Assembly (NCBI GenBank): GCA_013214845.1
Contig: JABSQC010000025.1
Location: 1 to 8,120, forward strand
From: Mycoplasmataceae bacterium
GTDB taxonomy: Bacteria > Bacillota_I > Bacilli_A > Mycoplasmatales > Hepatoplasmataceae
Direction of reading: 5' to 3'
DNA: 8,120 nucleotides
Every line of letters starts with the position of its first letter. Position 1 is the first letter of the stretch. The notes under the pieces are model-generated. The model was not told the origin of the DNA and did no database searches. It saw nothing but the letters and a program-made list of their open reading frames with translations. This document shows positions 1-7,559 of this stretch, piece by piece. A program made the translations under genes and the position numbers.

Positions 1-232
1 ATAATTGATCTACACTTAGTGAGTAGTCTTCGCTAATAAAAGGAATGTCCACAATCTTTTCCTTTTTTAACAACCTTATTAAGTCTCTAGTACTCTTGTT
101 TATTAAATTAGAAACTTCTTTCAAAGTTAGACTCTTACTAAAGGTAACTAAACCATTTTTAAATGATGCGTCTACTTCTAAAAGATTTTCTTTCAAATTT
201 ATTAAAGGTCTTGTTGCTTTCTTTTTTCCCAT
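1..232 (-). CDS. infB: Translation initiation factor IF-2, N-terminal fragment (cut by window edge)
   Basis: IF-2 is the GTPase that brings initiator fMet-tRNA to the 30S subunit and promotes 50S joining. Only the first 77 codons lie in the window; the G domain (G1-G5 motifs) would be beyond position 1, so the call rests on the N-terminus and position. The visible protein opens with a basic stretch (MGKKKATRPL), then a segment around residues 30-70 resembling the small IF2_N fold, including TLKEVSNLINKST followed by DLIRLLKK. It is preceded by a good Shine-Dalgarno (AGGAG, 5 nt spacer) that overlaps the ylxR stop codon, which fixes the ATG at 232 and suggests coupled translation. Direct placement after nusA-ylxR supports infB. 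The usual ylxQ (L7Ae-like) gene between ylxR and infB is missing; I considered ylxQ for this frame, but the sequence does not look like an L7Ae fold. The IF2_N match is divergent, so identity is likely rather than certain. Confidence 0.8.
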   Translation of the reverse strand, partial: MGKKKATRPLINLKENLLEVDASFKNGLVTFSKSLTLKEVSNLINKSTRDLIRLLKKEKIVDIPFISEDYSLSVDQL

Positions 233-237
233 TATTT

Positions 238-242
238 CTCCT
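238..242 (-). promoter_or_regulatory. Shine-Dalgarno of infB, overlapping the ylxR stop
   Basis: On the - strand the sequence reads TAGGAGAAATAATG. The TAG is the ylxR stop codon, AGGAG is a strong anti-16S match, and the infB ATG follows after 5 nt. Terminating ylxR ribosomes would be released on the infB initiation site, so translational coupling is likely. Confidence 0.75.
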
Positions 243-513
243 ATATTATTTTTTTTAGTTCATTTTCTATCTTAATGTATTCTTCACTTGACAGTTTTAG
301 TTTTTTCATTAATATTTGCTTACTAATACAAATGCTAATTATTCTATCTTCTTTTAGAACATATAAACCTCTGCCACCCATATTTTGGTTAATGTCTACA
401 AAGTATTCATTATTTACTTTTGCTATTCTAAGCAATTTCTCTTTTGGGTACTTTTTTCTAGTAACTATGCAAGTTCTATCATTTAAAATTTGATTAGTAT
501 ATTTCTTCTTCAT
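241..513 (-). CDS. ylxR: YlxR family small RNA-binding protein (DUF448)
   Basis: This is a 90-residue protein of the YlxR family, small basic proteins encoded between nusA and infB across Firmicutes; they have a putative RNA-binding cleft, and a role in RNase P or nucleoid-linked regulation has been proposed for some members. Visible family features are the N-terminal DRTCIVTRKKYPKEKLLRI segment (the RxC...L.R motif) and the GGRGLYV loop in the middle, matching the conserved GRGxY signature. The protein is rich in Lys. The ATG at 513 is chosen because it gives the usual spacing (about a dozen residues) to the Cys motif; an in-frame ATG at 531 would add MTTIIL. Neither start has a convincing Shine-Dalgarno. 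With the 513 start the gene overlaps the end of nusA by 20 bp, so initiation probably depends on re-initiating ribosomes. It ends in TAG, 8 bp before infB. Confidence 0.9.
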   Translation of the reverse strand: MKKKYTNQILNDRTCIVTRKKYPKEKLLRIAKVNNEYFVDINQNMGGRGLYVLKEDRIISICISKQILMKKLKLSSEEYIKIENELKKII

Positions 514-1765
514 CAAGATTATAGTCGTCATCTGATACAGACTCTACTTTAGAACTTTCTTTAGTAAAGTCATCATTTAAATCGAATTCCTCCATTATAT
601 TTAGTAGGTCATCATACTCAACTATTTCATATGTTTCATCATTATCATTAGATGTGTAATCATTATTAATCTTAATTTCATCATATTCAATGCCATCTCT
701 TGCAGCATCTGATGCTGATTTTATATCAATATTAAAACCTGTTAATTTAACAGCTAACTTAACATTTATACCAGCTTTACCAATAGCTTGTACCAAATCA
801 TTGTCGTCTACTATTACTGTTGCTGATCTAGATTCAGTAACTTCACCTGTTTCTTTATTTGTGGATTCCTGTTTATTTATATTAACACCAATAATTTTTG
901 CAGGAGATAATGATTCAACTATATACATCACTTCATCAGGATTATATTTAATTACATCTATTTTTTCTCCCCCTACAGCATCTGTTATTTTCTTAATAAT
1001 AGAACCTTTGGGTCCAATTATTGCACCAACTGGGTCTATTTCTGTAATGTTTGTTGAAACAGATATTTTAGATCTTTCACCAGCTATTCTTGCTATGTCA
1101 TGCACTTTAATAACTCCATCTTTTACATCATCTATTTGTTCATTTATAATGTTTCTTAAAAGACCTGGGTTTGACCTAGATAATTTAATTTGAGAATCCT
1201 TTGCCATTCTGTCAACAGATAAAATATAAAAGTCCATGTATTTTCCAACCTTGTAATCGTCTGACTTAGAAAATTCACTTTTTTGCATGAAAGCAGTAGC
1301 ATCTTCAAGATTACAAAGAAGACCATTACCTACTCTATATATCTTTGCTCTTATCATAGTCCCGACAAGTGGTTCATATTTTTCATATATAAACTTCTCT
1401 TCTTGCTCTTTTAAATTTTGTCTAAACATTTGTTTAACCTGAATGAATGTGTTTTCAGGTAAAACATCAAGACTAATTTCTACAAAATCAGTTTCTCCCA
1501 ATTTTAAATTTTTAGCGCTTTTTGAATTAACTGAAACTTCTGTAAATTCATCTACAACATTTTCAACAACTGTTTTTTTAACAAATAATTTTATATCTCC
1601 TGTTTCAGAATTGATTACTGTTTTAGTTTCTGCATCTGCATCGATCTTCTTTAAATAAACTCTAGATATGATTTCTTCTAATGATTCTTTTATTGAATCT
1701 GTACTTACATTTTTTTGATTTGAAATTACATCAAACAAATTCTTTAATTCTTTACTTTTAATCAT
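494..1765 (-). CDS. nusA: Transcription termination/antitermination factor NusA
   Basis: NusA binds RNA polymerase near the RNA exit channel, enhances pausing and intrinsic termination, and takes part in antitermination complexes. The 423-residue protein shows the full core. The N-terminal RNAP-binding domain covers about residues 1-128. The S1 domain (about 132-198) ends in IKLSRS. KH1 (about 225-290) carries ARIAGERSKISV and the GPKG loop at 251-254, followed by GGEKIDVIKYN. KH2 (about 312-350) carries AIGKAG at 327-332 and LTGFNIDIKS. It is longer than B. subtilis NusA (371 aa) because of a tail after residue 355 that is very acidic (26 Asp/Glu against 4 Lys/Arg in 68 residues). The ATG at 1765 is fixed by AGGAG 7 nt upstream. 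The protein contains no tryptophan, so the reading frame has no TGA. The gene has its own likely promoter and a hairpin in the leader, and it overlaps ylxR at its 3' end. The rimP gene that usually precedes nusA is not present. Confidence 0.98.
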   Translation of the reverse strand: MIKSKELKNLFDVISNQKNVSTDSIKESLEEIISRVYLKKIDADAETKTVINSETGDIKLFVKKTVVENVVDEFTEVSVNSKSAKNLKLGETDFVEISLDVLPENTFIQVKQMFRQNLKEQEEKFIYEKYEPLVGTMIRAKIYRVGNGLLCNLEDATAFMQKSEFSKSDDYKVGKYMDFYILSVDRMAKDSQIKLSRSNPGLLRNIINEQIDDVKDGVIKVHDIARIAGERSKISVSTNITEIDPVGAIIGPKGSIIKKITDAVGGEKIDVIKYNPDEVMYIVESLSPAKIIGVNINKQESTNKETGEVTESRSATVIVDDNDLVQAIGKAGINVKLAVKLTGFNIDIKSASDAARDGIEYDEIKINNDYTSNDNDETYEIVEYDDLLNIMEEFDLNDDFTKESSKVESVSDDDYNLDEEEIY

Positions 1766-1770
1766 ATGAT

Positions 1771-1777
1771 AACTCCT
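1771..1777 (-). promoter_or_regulatory. Shine-Dalgarno of nusA
   Basis: AGGAGTT on the - strand, with the AGGAG core 7 nt before the nusA ATG at 1765. It is one of only two strong ribosome binding sites in the window (the other is infB) and fixes the nusA start. It lies 8 nt downstream of the leader hairpin, so it should stay accessible when the hairpin is folded. Confidence 0.8.
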
Positions 1778-1785
1778 AATAAATA

Positions 1786-1813
1786 TAAAGTGAGAACTTT
1801 CGCTCTCACTTTA
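1786..1813 (-). terminator. GAAA-capped 12-bp hairpin after polC, in the nusA leader
   Basis: On the - strand the RNA folds into a perfect 10-bp stem (arms 1813-1804 and 1795-1786, AAAGUGAGA against UCUCACUUU plus an outer U-A pair). It extends by one G-U and one C-G pair to a GAAA tetraloop at 1801-1798. It lies 22 nt after the polC stop and is followed by UAUUUAUU, a broken rather than continuous U-tract. It could be a weak intrinsic terminator or attenuator for transcripts coming out of polC, or a 5' stabilising stem-loop for nusA mRNA. The structure is certain from the sequence; the function is inferred. On the + strand there is no gene for it to terminate. Confidence 0.6.
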
Positions 1814-1818
1814 AAAGT

Positions 1819-1827
1819 ATTATATCA
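1819..1827 (-). promoter_or_regulatory. Extended -10 promoter for nusA-ylxR-infB
   Basis: The - strand reads TGATATAAT, a perfect extended -10 element (TGnTATAAT) in the polC-nusA gap. No good -35 hexamer is visible: the 17-bp-spaced position (1847-1842) reads TTATTT, inside the last polC codons. Extended -10 promoters tolerate a poor -35. Predicted initiation about 7 nt downstream falls near A1812, the first base of the leader hairpin. The sequence match is clear, but promoter activity is not shown, and AT-rich DNA produces TATAAT by chance. Confidence 0.55.
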
Positions 1828-1835
1828 CTAATAAA

Positions 1836-4800
1836 CTAACTAAATAAGGATAGTTGTTTATCTGATTCTTCCTTTAGAGAATCTAATGCACCTAAATTAG
1901 ATAAAACTGGAATCATTTTTTTTCCAATTTTAGTTCTCTTTAATAAGTCTTTCCTTGATAAAAACGGCTGGTATGACCTTTGTTCTGTAATGTCTTTACT
2001 AACCATTATCCCTAAACCTTCTATTGAATTTAATGGAGGCATTATTTTATTACTTTCCTCATTTATTATCCAATGTTCAGAAGAAACTTTGGTTATATCC
2101 ATTGCTTCTAATCTAATTCCTCTTGAAAACATTTCCAATGCAACTTGTAGCCCTTTTCTTACATCTTTCTCTGTATTTGTAATACTTCTATCAGATAGTT
2201 GCTTGTCTAAAAGTTCTAACTTACTCTTTACAGCTTTTGGACCTTTGTACATAGTTTCCAAGTCAAATGACTCAACTCTGTTTTTAAAATAAGATGCATA
2301 GAATGCTAAAGGTTTGTGAACTTTATATCAAGATATTTTTAATGCCATTAATACATAAGCACTGGCATGAGCTTTTGGAAATAGATACTTTATCATTTTT
2401 GTTGAATTTATATATCACTCTGGAACATCGTGTTTTCTCATCAATTCATTTAATTCTTCAGGTACGTTAATTCCTTTTCTAACAAGCTCCATTATTTTAA
2501 ATGCTTTAAGTGGATCAACCCCTTTGGATATTAGATAGTTCATAATATCATCTCTACAAGATATAACCTCTTTAAGTGATGCAGTACCATTTTTTACTAA
2601 TTCATGAGCATTACCACTTCAAACGTCTGTTCCATGTGATAATCCAGATATTCTAATTAGGTCAGCAAATTTCTTAGGCGAAGCTTCCTTAGTCATTCTT
2701 CTAGCAAAGTCAGTACCAAATTCTGGAACACCCATTATTCCTACATTATCCAAATCAAATATTTCCTTGTCAATTCCCAATGAAGAAGTATTTTTGAACA
2801 TTTCTATAATTAGTGGATCATCCATTTTTACTTCCCTGGGGTCTATGCCTGTATAGTCATATAAATCTCTAAGAACTGTGGGATCATCGTGTCCCAAAAG
2901 ATCAAGTTTAAGCAAATTAGAATCAATTGCATGGTAATCAAAATGTGTAGTTTCAATCTTCTTGACATAATCATCACCTGAGTAGTTAATTGGAGTAAAG
3001 TCAACAATTTCAAAATCATTAGGAACTATTATTAAACCACCTGGATGAGAACCAATTGTTCTTTTAATTCCTTCAATCTTACTTGCTATAAATCCAATAG
3101 TTTCATTGCTATAGTTAGTGTAATCACCAATTGATTCAAAGTAGTTTTTTACATAACCGTAAGCGGTCGCTCTTGCAATTGTACTTATAGTTCCTGCTCT
3201 AAAAACTTTGTCTTTTGGAAATAACGTTTTTGTATATTCATGTATCTTAGATTGGTAAACTCCTGAAAAGTTTAAATCTATATCAGGCACTTTTGTTCCA
3301 TCAAATCCAAGGAAAGTCTCAAAAGGTATATCATAACCTTGTTTATCAAATTGATTTCCACATTTTGTACATTTAGCATCTGGCAAATCTAAACCACAGT
3401 CAAATTGGTCATTCATTCATTTAATGTTTTTGCATTTTTTGCAAACATAGTGTGCAGGAAGCGGGTTAACTTCTGATATATCTGTTAGTCAAGCAAAAAA
3501 TGAAGAACCAACAGAACCTCTTGAACCAACAAGGTAGTTGTCGCTTAATGATTTTTTTACAATCTTATGAACTAAATAGTAAAAAACATCAAACTTATTA
3601 GATAAAATAGCATCTACTTCTTTTTTTCATCTAGAGACAATAACATCGTCTTTTGAATCACCATAGTATTCATATAATTTGTCTTTTGCAGATTTCATTA
3701 TAACTTCATTAGCTTCCTCAAAAGATGGTTTATACAATTCTTTCTTTATAGGAGAATAAGTATCAATCATTTCATTAATTTTATTTGTATTCTCTATAAC
3801 AATTTCTCTTGCTAAATCAGGTCCCAAGAATGAAAATGATTCAAGCATTTTTCTTGTTGACCTAAAACTCTGATCAGGAACACTAATTTTAGGTCCTCTA
3901 TAATTGAATAAAGGATTTCTAGAACCACCCTTCCCTGAAGAGTGAATAATTACATCTCTAGCAATTTTATCCCTCATGTCTACTAAGTGAACATCACCTG
4001 TTGCCACAACAGGAACATTAACACTTTTAGCAGTCATAACTATCAGTTCAATTGTTTTAGATACTTCAAGTCTTGTCATTATCCCTTTTTCAACTAAGTG
4101 AGAATATGAACTGGGAGGTTGAACTTCAACAAAATCAAACCTTGAAATTACATCACTTAAACTATCTTTGTCTGTAACTGCTGCTTTTCATACAAAAGAA
4201 TTGGTGCAACCAGAACTAATAAGAAGATTCTCTCTTTTTTGAAGTATTTTTTCAAATGGGTATTTAATCCCTTTAGGTGTTAGATATTCTGTGTTTGCTT
4301 CAGATACAATTGAAAAAATATCTCTTAGTCCTTTCTCATTTTTTGACAATACATTTACATGATTTGAATAATACATTTTAGATATTTTTTCACTAAATAT
4401 TTTATCAATGTCAGAAATAAACTCTGCTCCCTCAGATCTTATTTTTGACTCAAGTGTTCAATAAATTTCTGCAAGCTTAGTCGCATCATAGTCTGCTCTA
4501 TGCGCATTTATTGTGTCAAAAGTTATTCCTAATTTTTTTGCAATATTTTGAAGAGTAAAACTTTTTGACTCAATCAATGCTCAAGCAAGTTTTAAAGTAT
4601 CTATAAGAGGGTTTCCTACTTTTCCTAATCCGTGTACTTTATAACCTTTTTTTATAAATGAGTAGTCGAATTCTGCATTATGGGCAACCAATGTAGAGTC
4701 ACCTACATATTTTTTAAACTTTATGAATGCTTCACTTTGTGATAAACCATTCATTGCCATTTCATTAGTTATTCCAGTAAAGCTTTCAGTAAACTTAGAT

Positions 4801-6134
4801 AAAGGTTTAGATGGTTTAACAAATATTTGAAAGTCATCTACCTTGTTAACGCCATCATACTTGCAAGCTCCAATTTCTATAACCTCACCATACTCTGCAT
4901 TTAAACTTGTAGTTTCTAAATCAAAGAAAACAAACTTACCATCATTAACTGGTATTTGTTTTGGATTTTTAACTATTCATTTATCTTCATAATCTACAAC
5001 ATCTAATTCAACACCATAAATAGCCTTAACATTGTGTTTTTTAGATGCATAGTTTGCTTCAGGAAAAGATTGAACAGAATTATGATCTGTTATAGCCACT
5101 GCATCATGCCCTAATCTTGAGGCTCTTTCGAAAATCTCCATAGCTGAGTTTATACCATCCATAGTTGACATCTTAGTATGAGAATGTAACTCTATCCTTT
5201 TTACTTCTTCACTATCCTTTTTTATTTCAAATGGATTGTCAAGTTTTTTCATATTATCTATTTCAATTACAGGTTGCTTTCAATATGAATCATAAGTTGC
5301 TTTACCTCACACTCTAATTACATTACCTTGCTTAAGTTTTTTAATTGAATCACTTTTGTTGCTACTTCAAGGTGTCTTTATTTTCATTGAATTTTTATAA
5401 TTTGAAATAGTGAATGTATATGAGTAAGATCTATTCTCTTTTCTCTTAGTCTTTATTTCTCTAATATCACTTGATAAAGAAGCAACTAATGAAACATACC
5501 CAGATTTTTCTGTAACATTTTCCATAAACATGCTTTTATATTTCTTTAAATTAGTGGGCTCTGAATTATATTTGTCAAAGAAAGAAGCACTTGAGATATT
5601 AGCAATGTTTTTCTTATGTATATTTAAGTCATCTACTATATAATCCTTCTCTGAATAATTAATTTCAAAAGTTATGTCACTGAATCCAAATCGATTAAAA
5701 TATTCAGTAACTCTTTTAAGTTCTTTCTTAAAAACTCCATATGTTTCATTTGTTTTAAATTTTATTTTAGCTACTTTATTATCAAAAGTTATTTGGTCAT
5801 GATCTACAAATCTAATCTCTTTATAAAGATTTGGTAATCAAATTTGCATAAAGTCTCAATACTTTTTAATATTTGACTCTTTGACTTCTAAAAAATCATA
5901 CTCAAAAAAAATAGTGTAGTTAATTGATAAGCCAGATTTTAATGAATCAATAAGTTTTTTTAATTCTTCTGGTTCAATAAATTTAGTAGCTTTAAACTTT
6001 AGTCTTAAATAGTTCTTTGACTCATCTTCTCTTTCTACATAATCATAAGTTAATGAGTAAATGTTCTTAATTGAATTAGATGGTGAAAAATTTATTCTAT
6101 TGTATAACTTTTCTAATAAATCTTTTTCTTTCAT
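1836..6134 (-). CDS. polC: DNA polymerase III alpha subunit, Gram-positive (PolC) type
   Basis: This is the replicative polymerase of low-GC Gram-positives and mollicutes, which carries polymerase and 3'-5' proofreading activity in one chain. At 1432 aa it has the usual length. Domains in order: N-terminal domain (about 1-210); OB fold (about 220-296); PHP part 1 with H317, H319 (ELHSHT) and D350-H351 (ITDH); an inserted DEDDh exonuclease with D405/E407 (FFDLETTS), D490 (HNAEFDYSF), H545 and D550 (HRADYDA); PHP part 2 with D714/H716; the GSRGSVGSS loop at 870-878; a four-Cys zinc site (C898, C901, C922, C925); palm carboxylates D951 and D953 (PDIDLNFSG) and D1078 ([10 protein letters not shown]); and SHPGG at 1029-1033. 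It ends in QLSLFS, a clamp-binding motif. All catalytic residues are present. In-frame TGA codons at 5858, 4979, 4190, 3629, 3491 and 2621 must be read as Trp, so a standard-code caller would break the gene. The start has no Shine-Dalgarno; the stop is TAG. Confidence 0.98.
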
Positions 6135-6142
6135 ACATAAAT

Positions 6143-6148
6143 ATTATA
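6143..6148 (-). promoter_or_regulatory. Possible -10 element just upstream of polC (weak)
   Basis: TATAAT on the - strand lies in the 15-bp rseP-polC gap, 8 nt before the polC ATG. Transcription starting at normal distance would begin near 6136, giving an almost leaderless polC message, which would fit the lack of a Shine-Dalgarno there. There is no clear -35 (AGTTCC at 17-bp spacing) and no TG extension. In DNA this AT-rich the hexamer may well be chance. Confidence 0.22.
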
Positions 6149-6149
6149 G

Positions 6150-7559
6150 TTAATAAATTGCAAATGGAACTACAATAAGAAGCACTGTAAATAGCATAAT
6201 AACAACTCAACCTATCGCATCAATTTTCTGTTTAACTTCAGACGGAATTTCTTTTCCTGTTAATTTTTCTCCAGTAGCTTCAAAGAACTTATATCCATCC
6301 ATTGGTGGTATAGGAAGTATATTAAACAGTACTAGCATTGAGGAAAGCAAAGCTAATATTTGATTAAAATTAGCATAATAGTATTTAGCATTAACATTAC
6401 CGTCATCACCAATATACTTACTTGAAATAAAGTTTATATTACTGCTAACATTAGATTGTGAAAATAAGTCTAATCACGGATTTACCATGTTCTTAAATGA
6501 ATCCTCAAAAGATGTAGAAAAGTTATCTCATCCTGTTTTTTTATTATATGTAGTAATTTGTGAAACTTTACTTACTGATAAGGAATCAATAATATTGCTG
6601 TTTGCATATATAGTAAATTCATATGAATATCATAATTGATTAGAACCTAACTTATCATTGTATATAAAAGATTCTTCTAAGTTAACAGCATTAGGTCATT
6701 CCTCAGATAATAGATTTGCTTGATAAGATTCAAATCCACTTCCATATGACCTGATAAGAATGTCATATATAGAATAAGCAGCAGTCAGTTGTTCATATGT
6801 GTATGCATTTGAAACTCTATTTGAATAGTACATAGTATATGTAATATCACTTTCAAAGTTAGATTCAAGAAGGTTATCAATTTCATCATAACCATAGTAA
6901 CAATCATTATTGTTACAATTACTAAAAATTTCTTGATATGAATCTCCGTTTTGTATTGATGAATCAATAGAATCAGAGGTTACTGAACTTGAAGTGATCA
7001 TATGTATGTAGGTATTGTCTAAGAATCTTTGCTCCATTGATGTAGAAGAATCCTTCTTTTCATCAATAGTTAGTGTACTCATGTATAAATCATCATTTAT
7101 AGTTTCATATCCAAAGTTTGAGTAACTAAAACACAACACTACTACAGCAAATATTAAATTAAAAACTACACCTGACAATACAATTAATACTTTTTGATAA
7201 TATTTAGAGCCTTCATAAGTTTTTAAATTTGAATAGTCTTTGTCCAAATCATAAGGTAACATTTTTTTATAAATTTGCTCTCTATTTTCAGGATTTTTTT
7301 CTAAGTTTTTTCTAACTTCTTCAATTCTTTCTAGCGTGCTGTTTGTAAGCAATGAAACATAACCACCTAAAGGGAGCATTCTTATTGAATATCTAGTTTC
7401 CTTATATTTTATTGATATTATCTTGGGTCCAAAGCCTACAGAAAATTCAGCAACATATACTCCAGATATTTTTGCAAATATAAAATGCCCTAATTCATGT
7501 ACAAAAACAAGAATTAAGGTTGCAGCTATCAATAGTAGTAATAAAATAAATGTTTCCAT
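6150..7559 (-). CDS. rseP: Site-2 intramembrane zinc metalloprotease (RseP/RasP family, M50)
   Basis: This membrane protease cuts substrates inside the bilayer; relatives release anti-sigma factors and clear remnant signal peptides. No substrate is indicated here. The 469-aa protein has four likely membrane segments: about 3-20, 123-145, 400-418 and 448-468. The zinc site is HELGH at 21-25 at the end of the first segment, with the third ligand D421 in [10 protein letters not shown] of the third. Family motifs VGFGPKI (41-47) and RMLPLGGYV (60-68) are present. The region between the second and third membrane segments (about 146-398), where relatives carry PDZ, is rich in Ser, Asn and Tyr; only a faint PDZ-like echo ([12 protein letters not shown]) is visible. 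It holds a Cys pair (C215, C220) in a CNNNDC motif. TGA encodes Trp at residue 288 (6698) and near the C-terminus. The ATG overlaps the cdsA stop by one base (TAATG), with no Shine-Dalgarno, implying translational coupling. Confidence 0.93.

Noticed and set aside
275..493. + strand open frame opposite ylxR
   Set aside because: It is hydrophobic only because it is antisense to Lys/Glu-rich codons. The - strand carries the YlxR signature.
690..1193. A 167-codon open frame on the + strand opposite nusA
   Set aside because: It is antisense to the S1/KH region of nusA, has no family-like sequence, and low-GC coding DNA commonly leaves the opposite strand open. It is a shadow.
1990..2292. A 100-codon + strand frame opposite the polC 3' end
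   Set aside because: It is antisense to the PolC C-terminal domain and shows no family features.
1836..6134. polC as a degraded pseudogene broken into pieces
   Set aside because: All the pieces lie in one frame, the breaks checked at their boundaries are TGA codons, and exonuclease, PHP, zinc, palm and clamp-binding motifs are intact. Code 4 explains the breaks.
6897..6916. Perfect 8-bp inverted repeat with a 4-nt loop (GTAACAAT / ATTGTTAC)
   Set aside because: It lies inside the rseP reading frame and is explained by the codons of the CNNNDC segment. It has no U-tract and no nearby gene end, so it is not called a terminator.
6785..6967. A 60-codon - strand frame nested within rseP
   Set aside because: It is an alternate frame of a clear M50 protease, has no ribosome binding site and no similarity I recognise.
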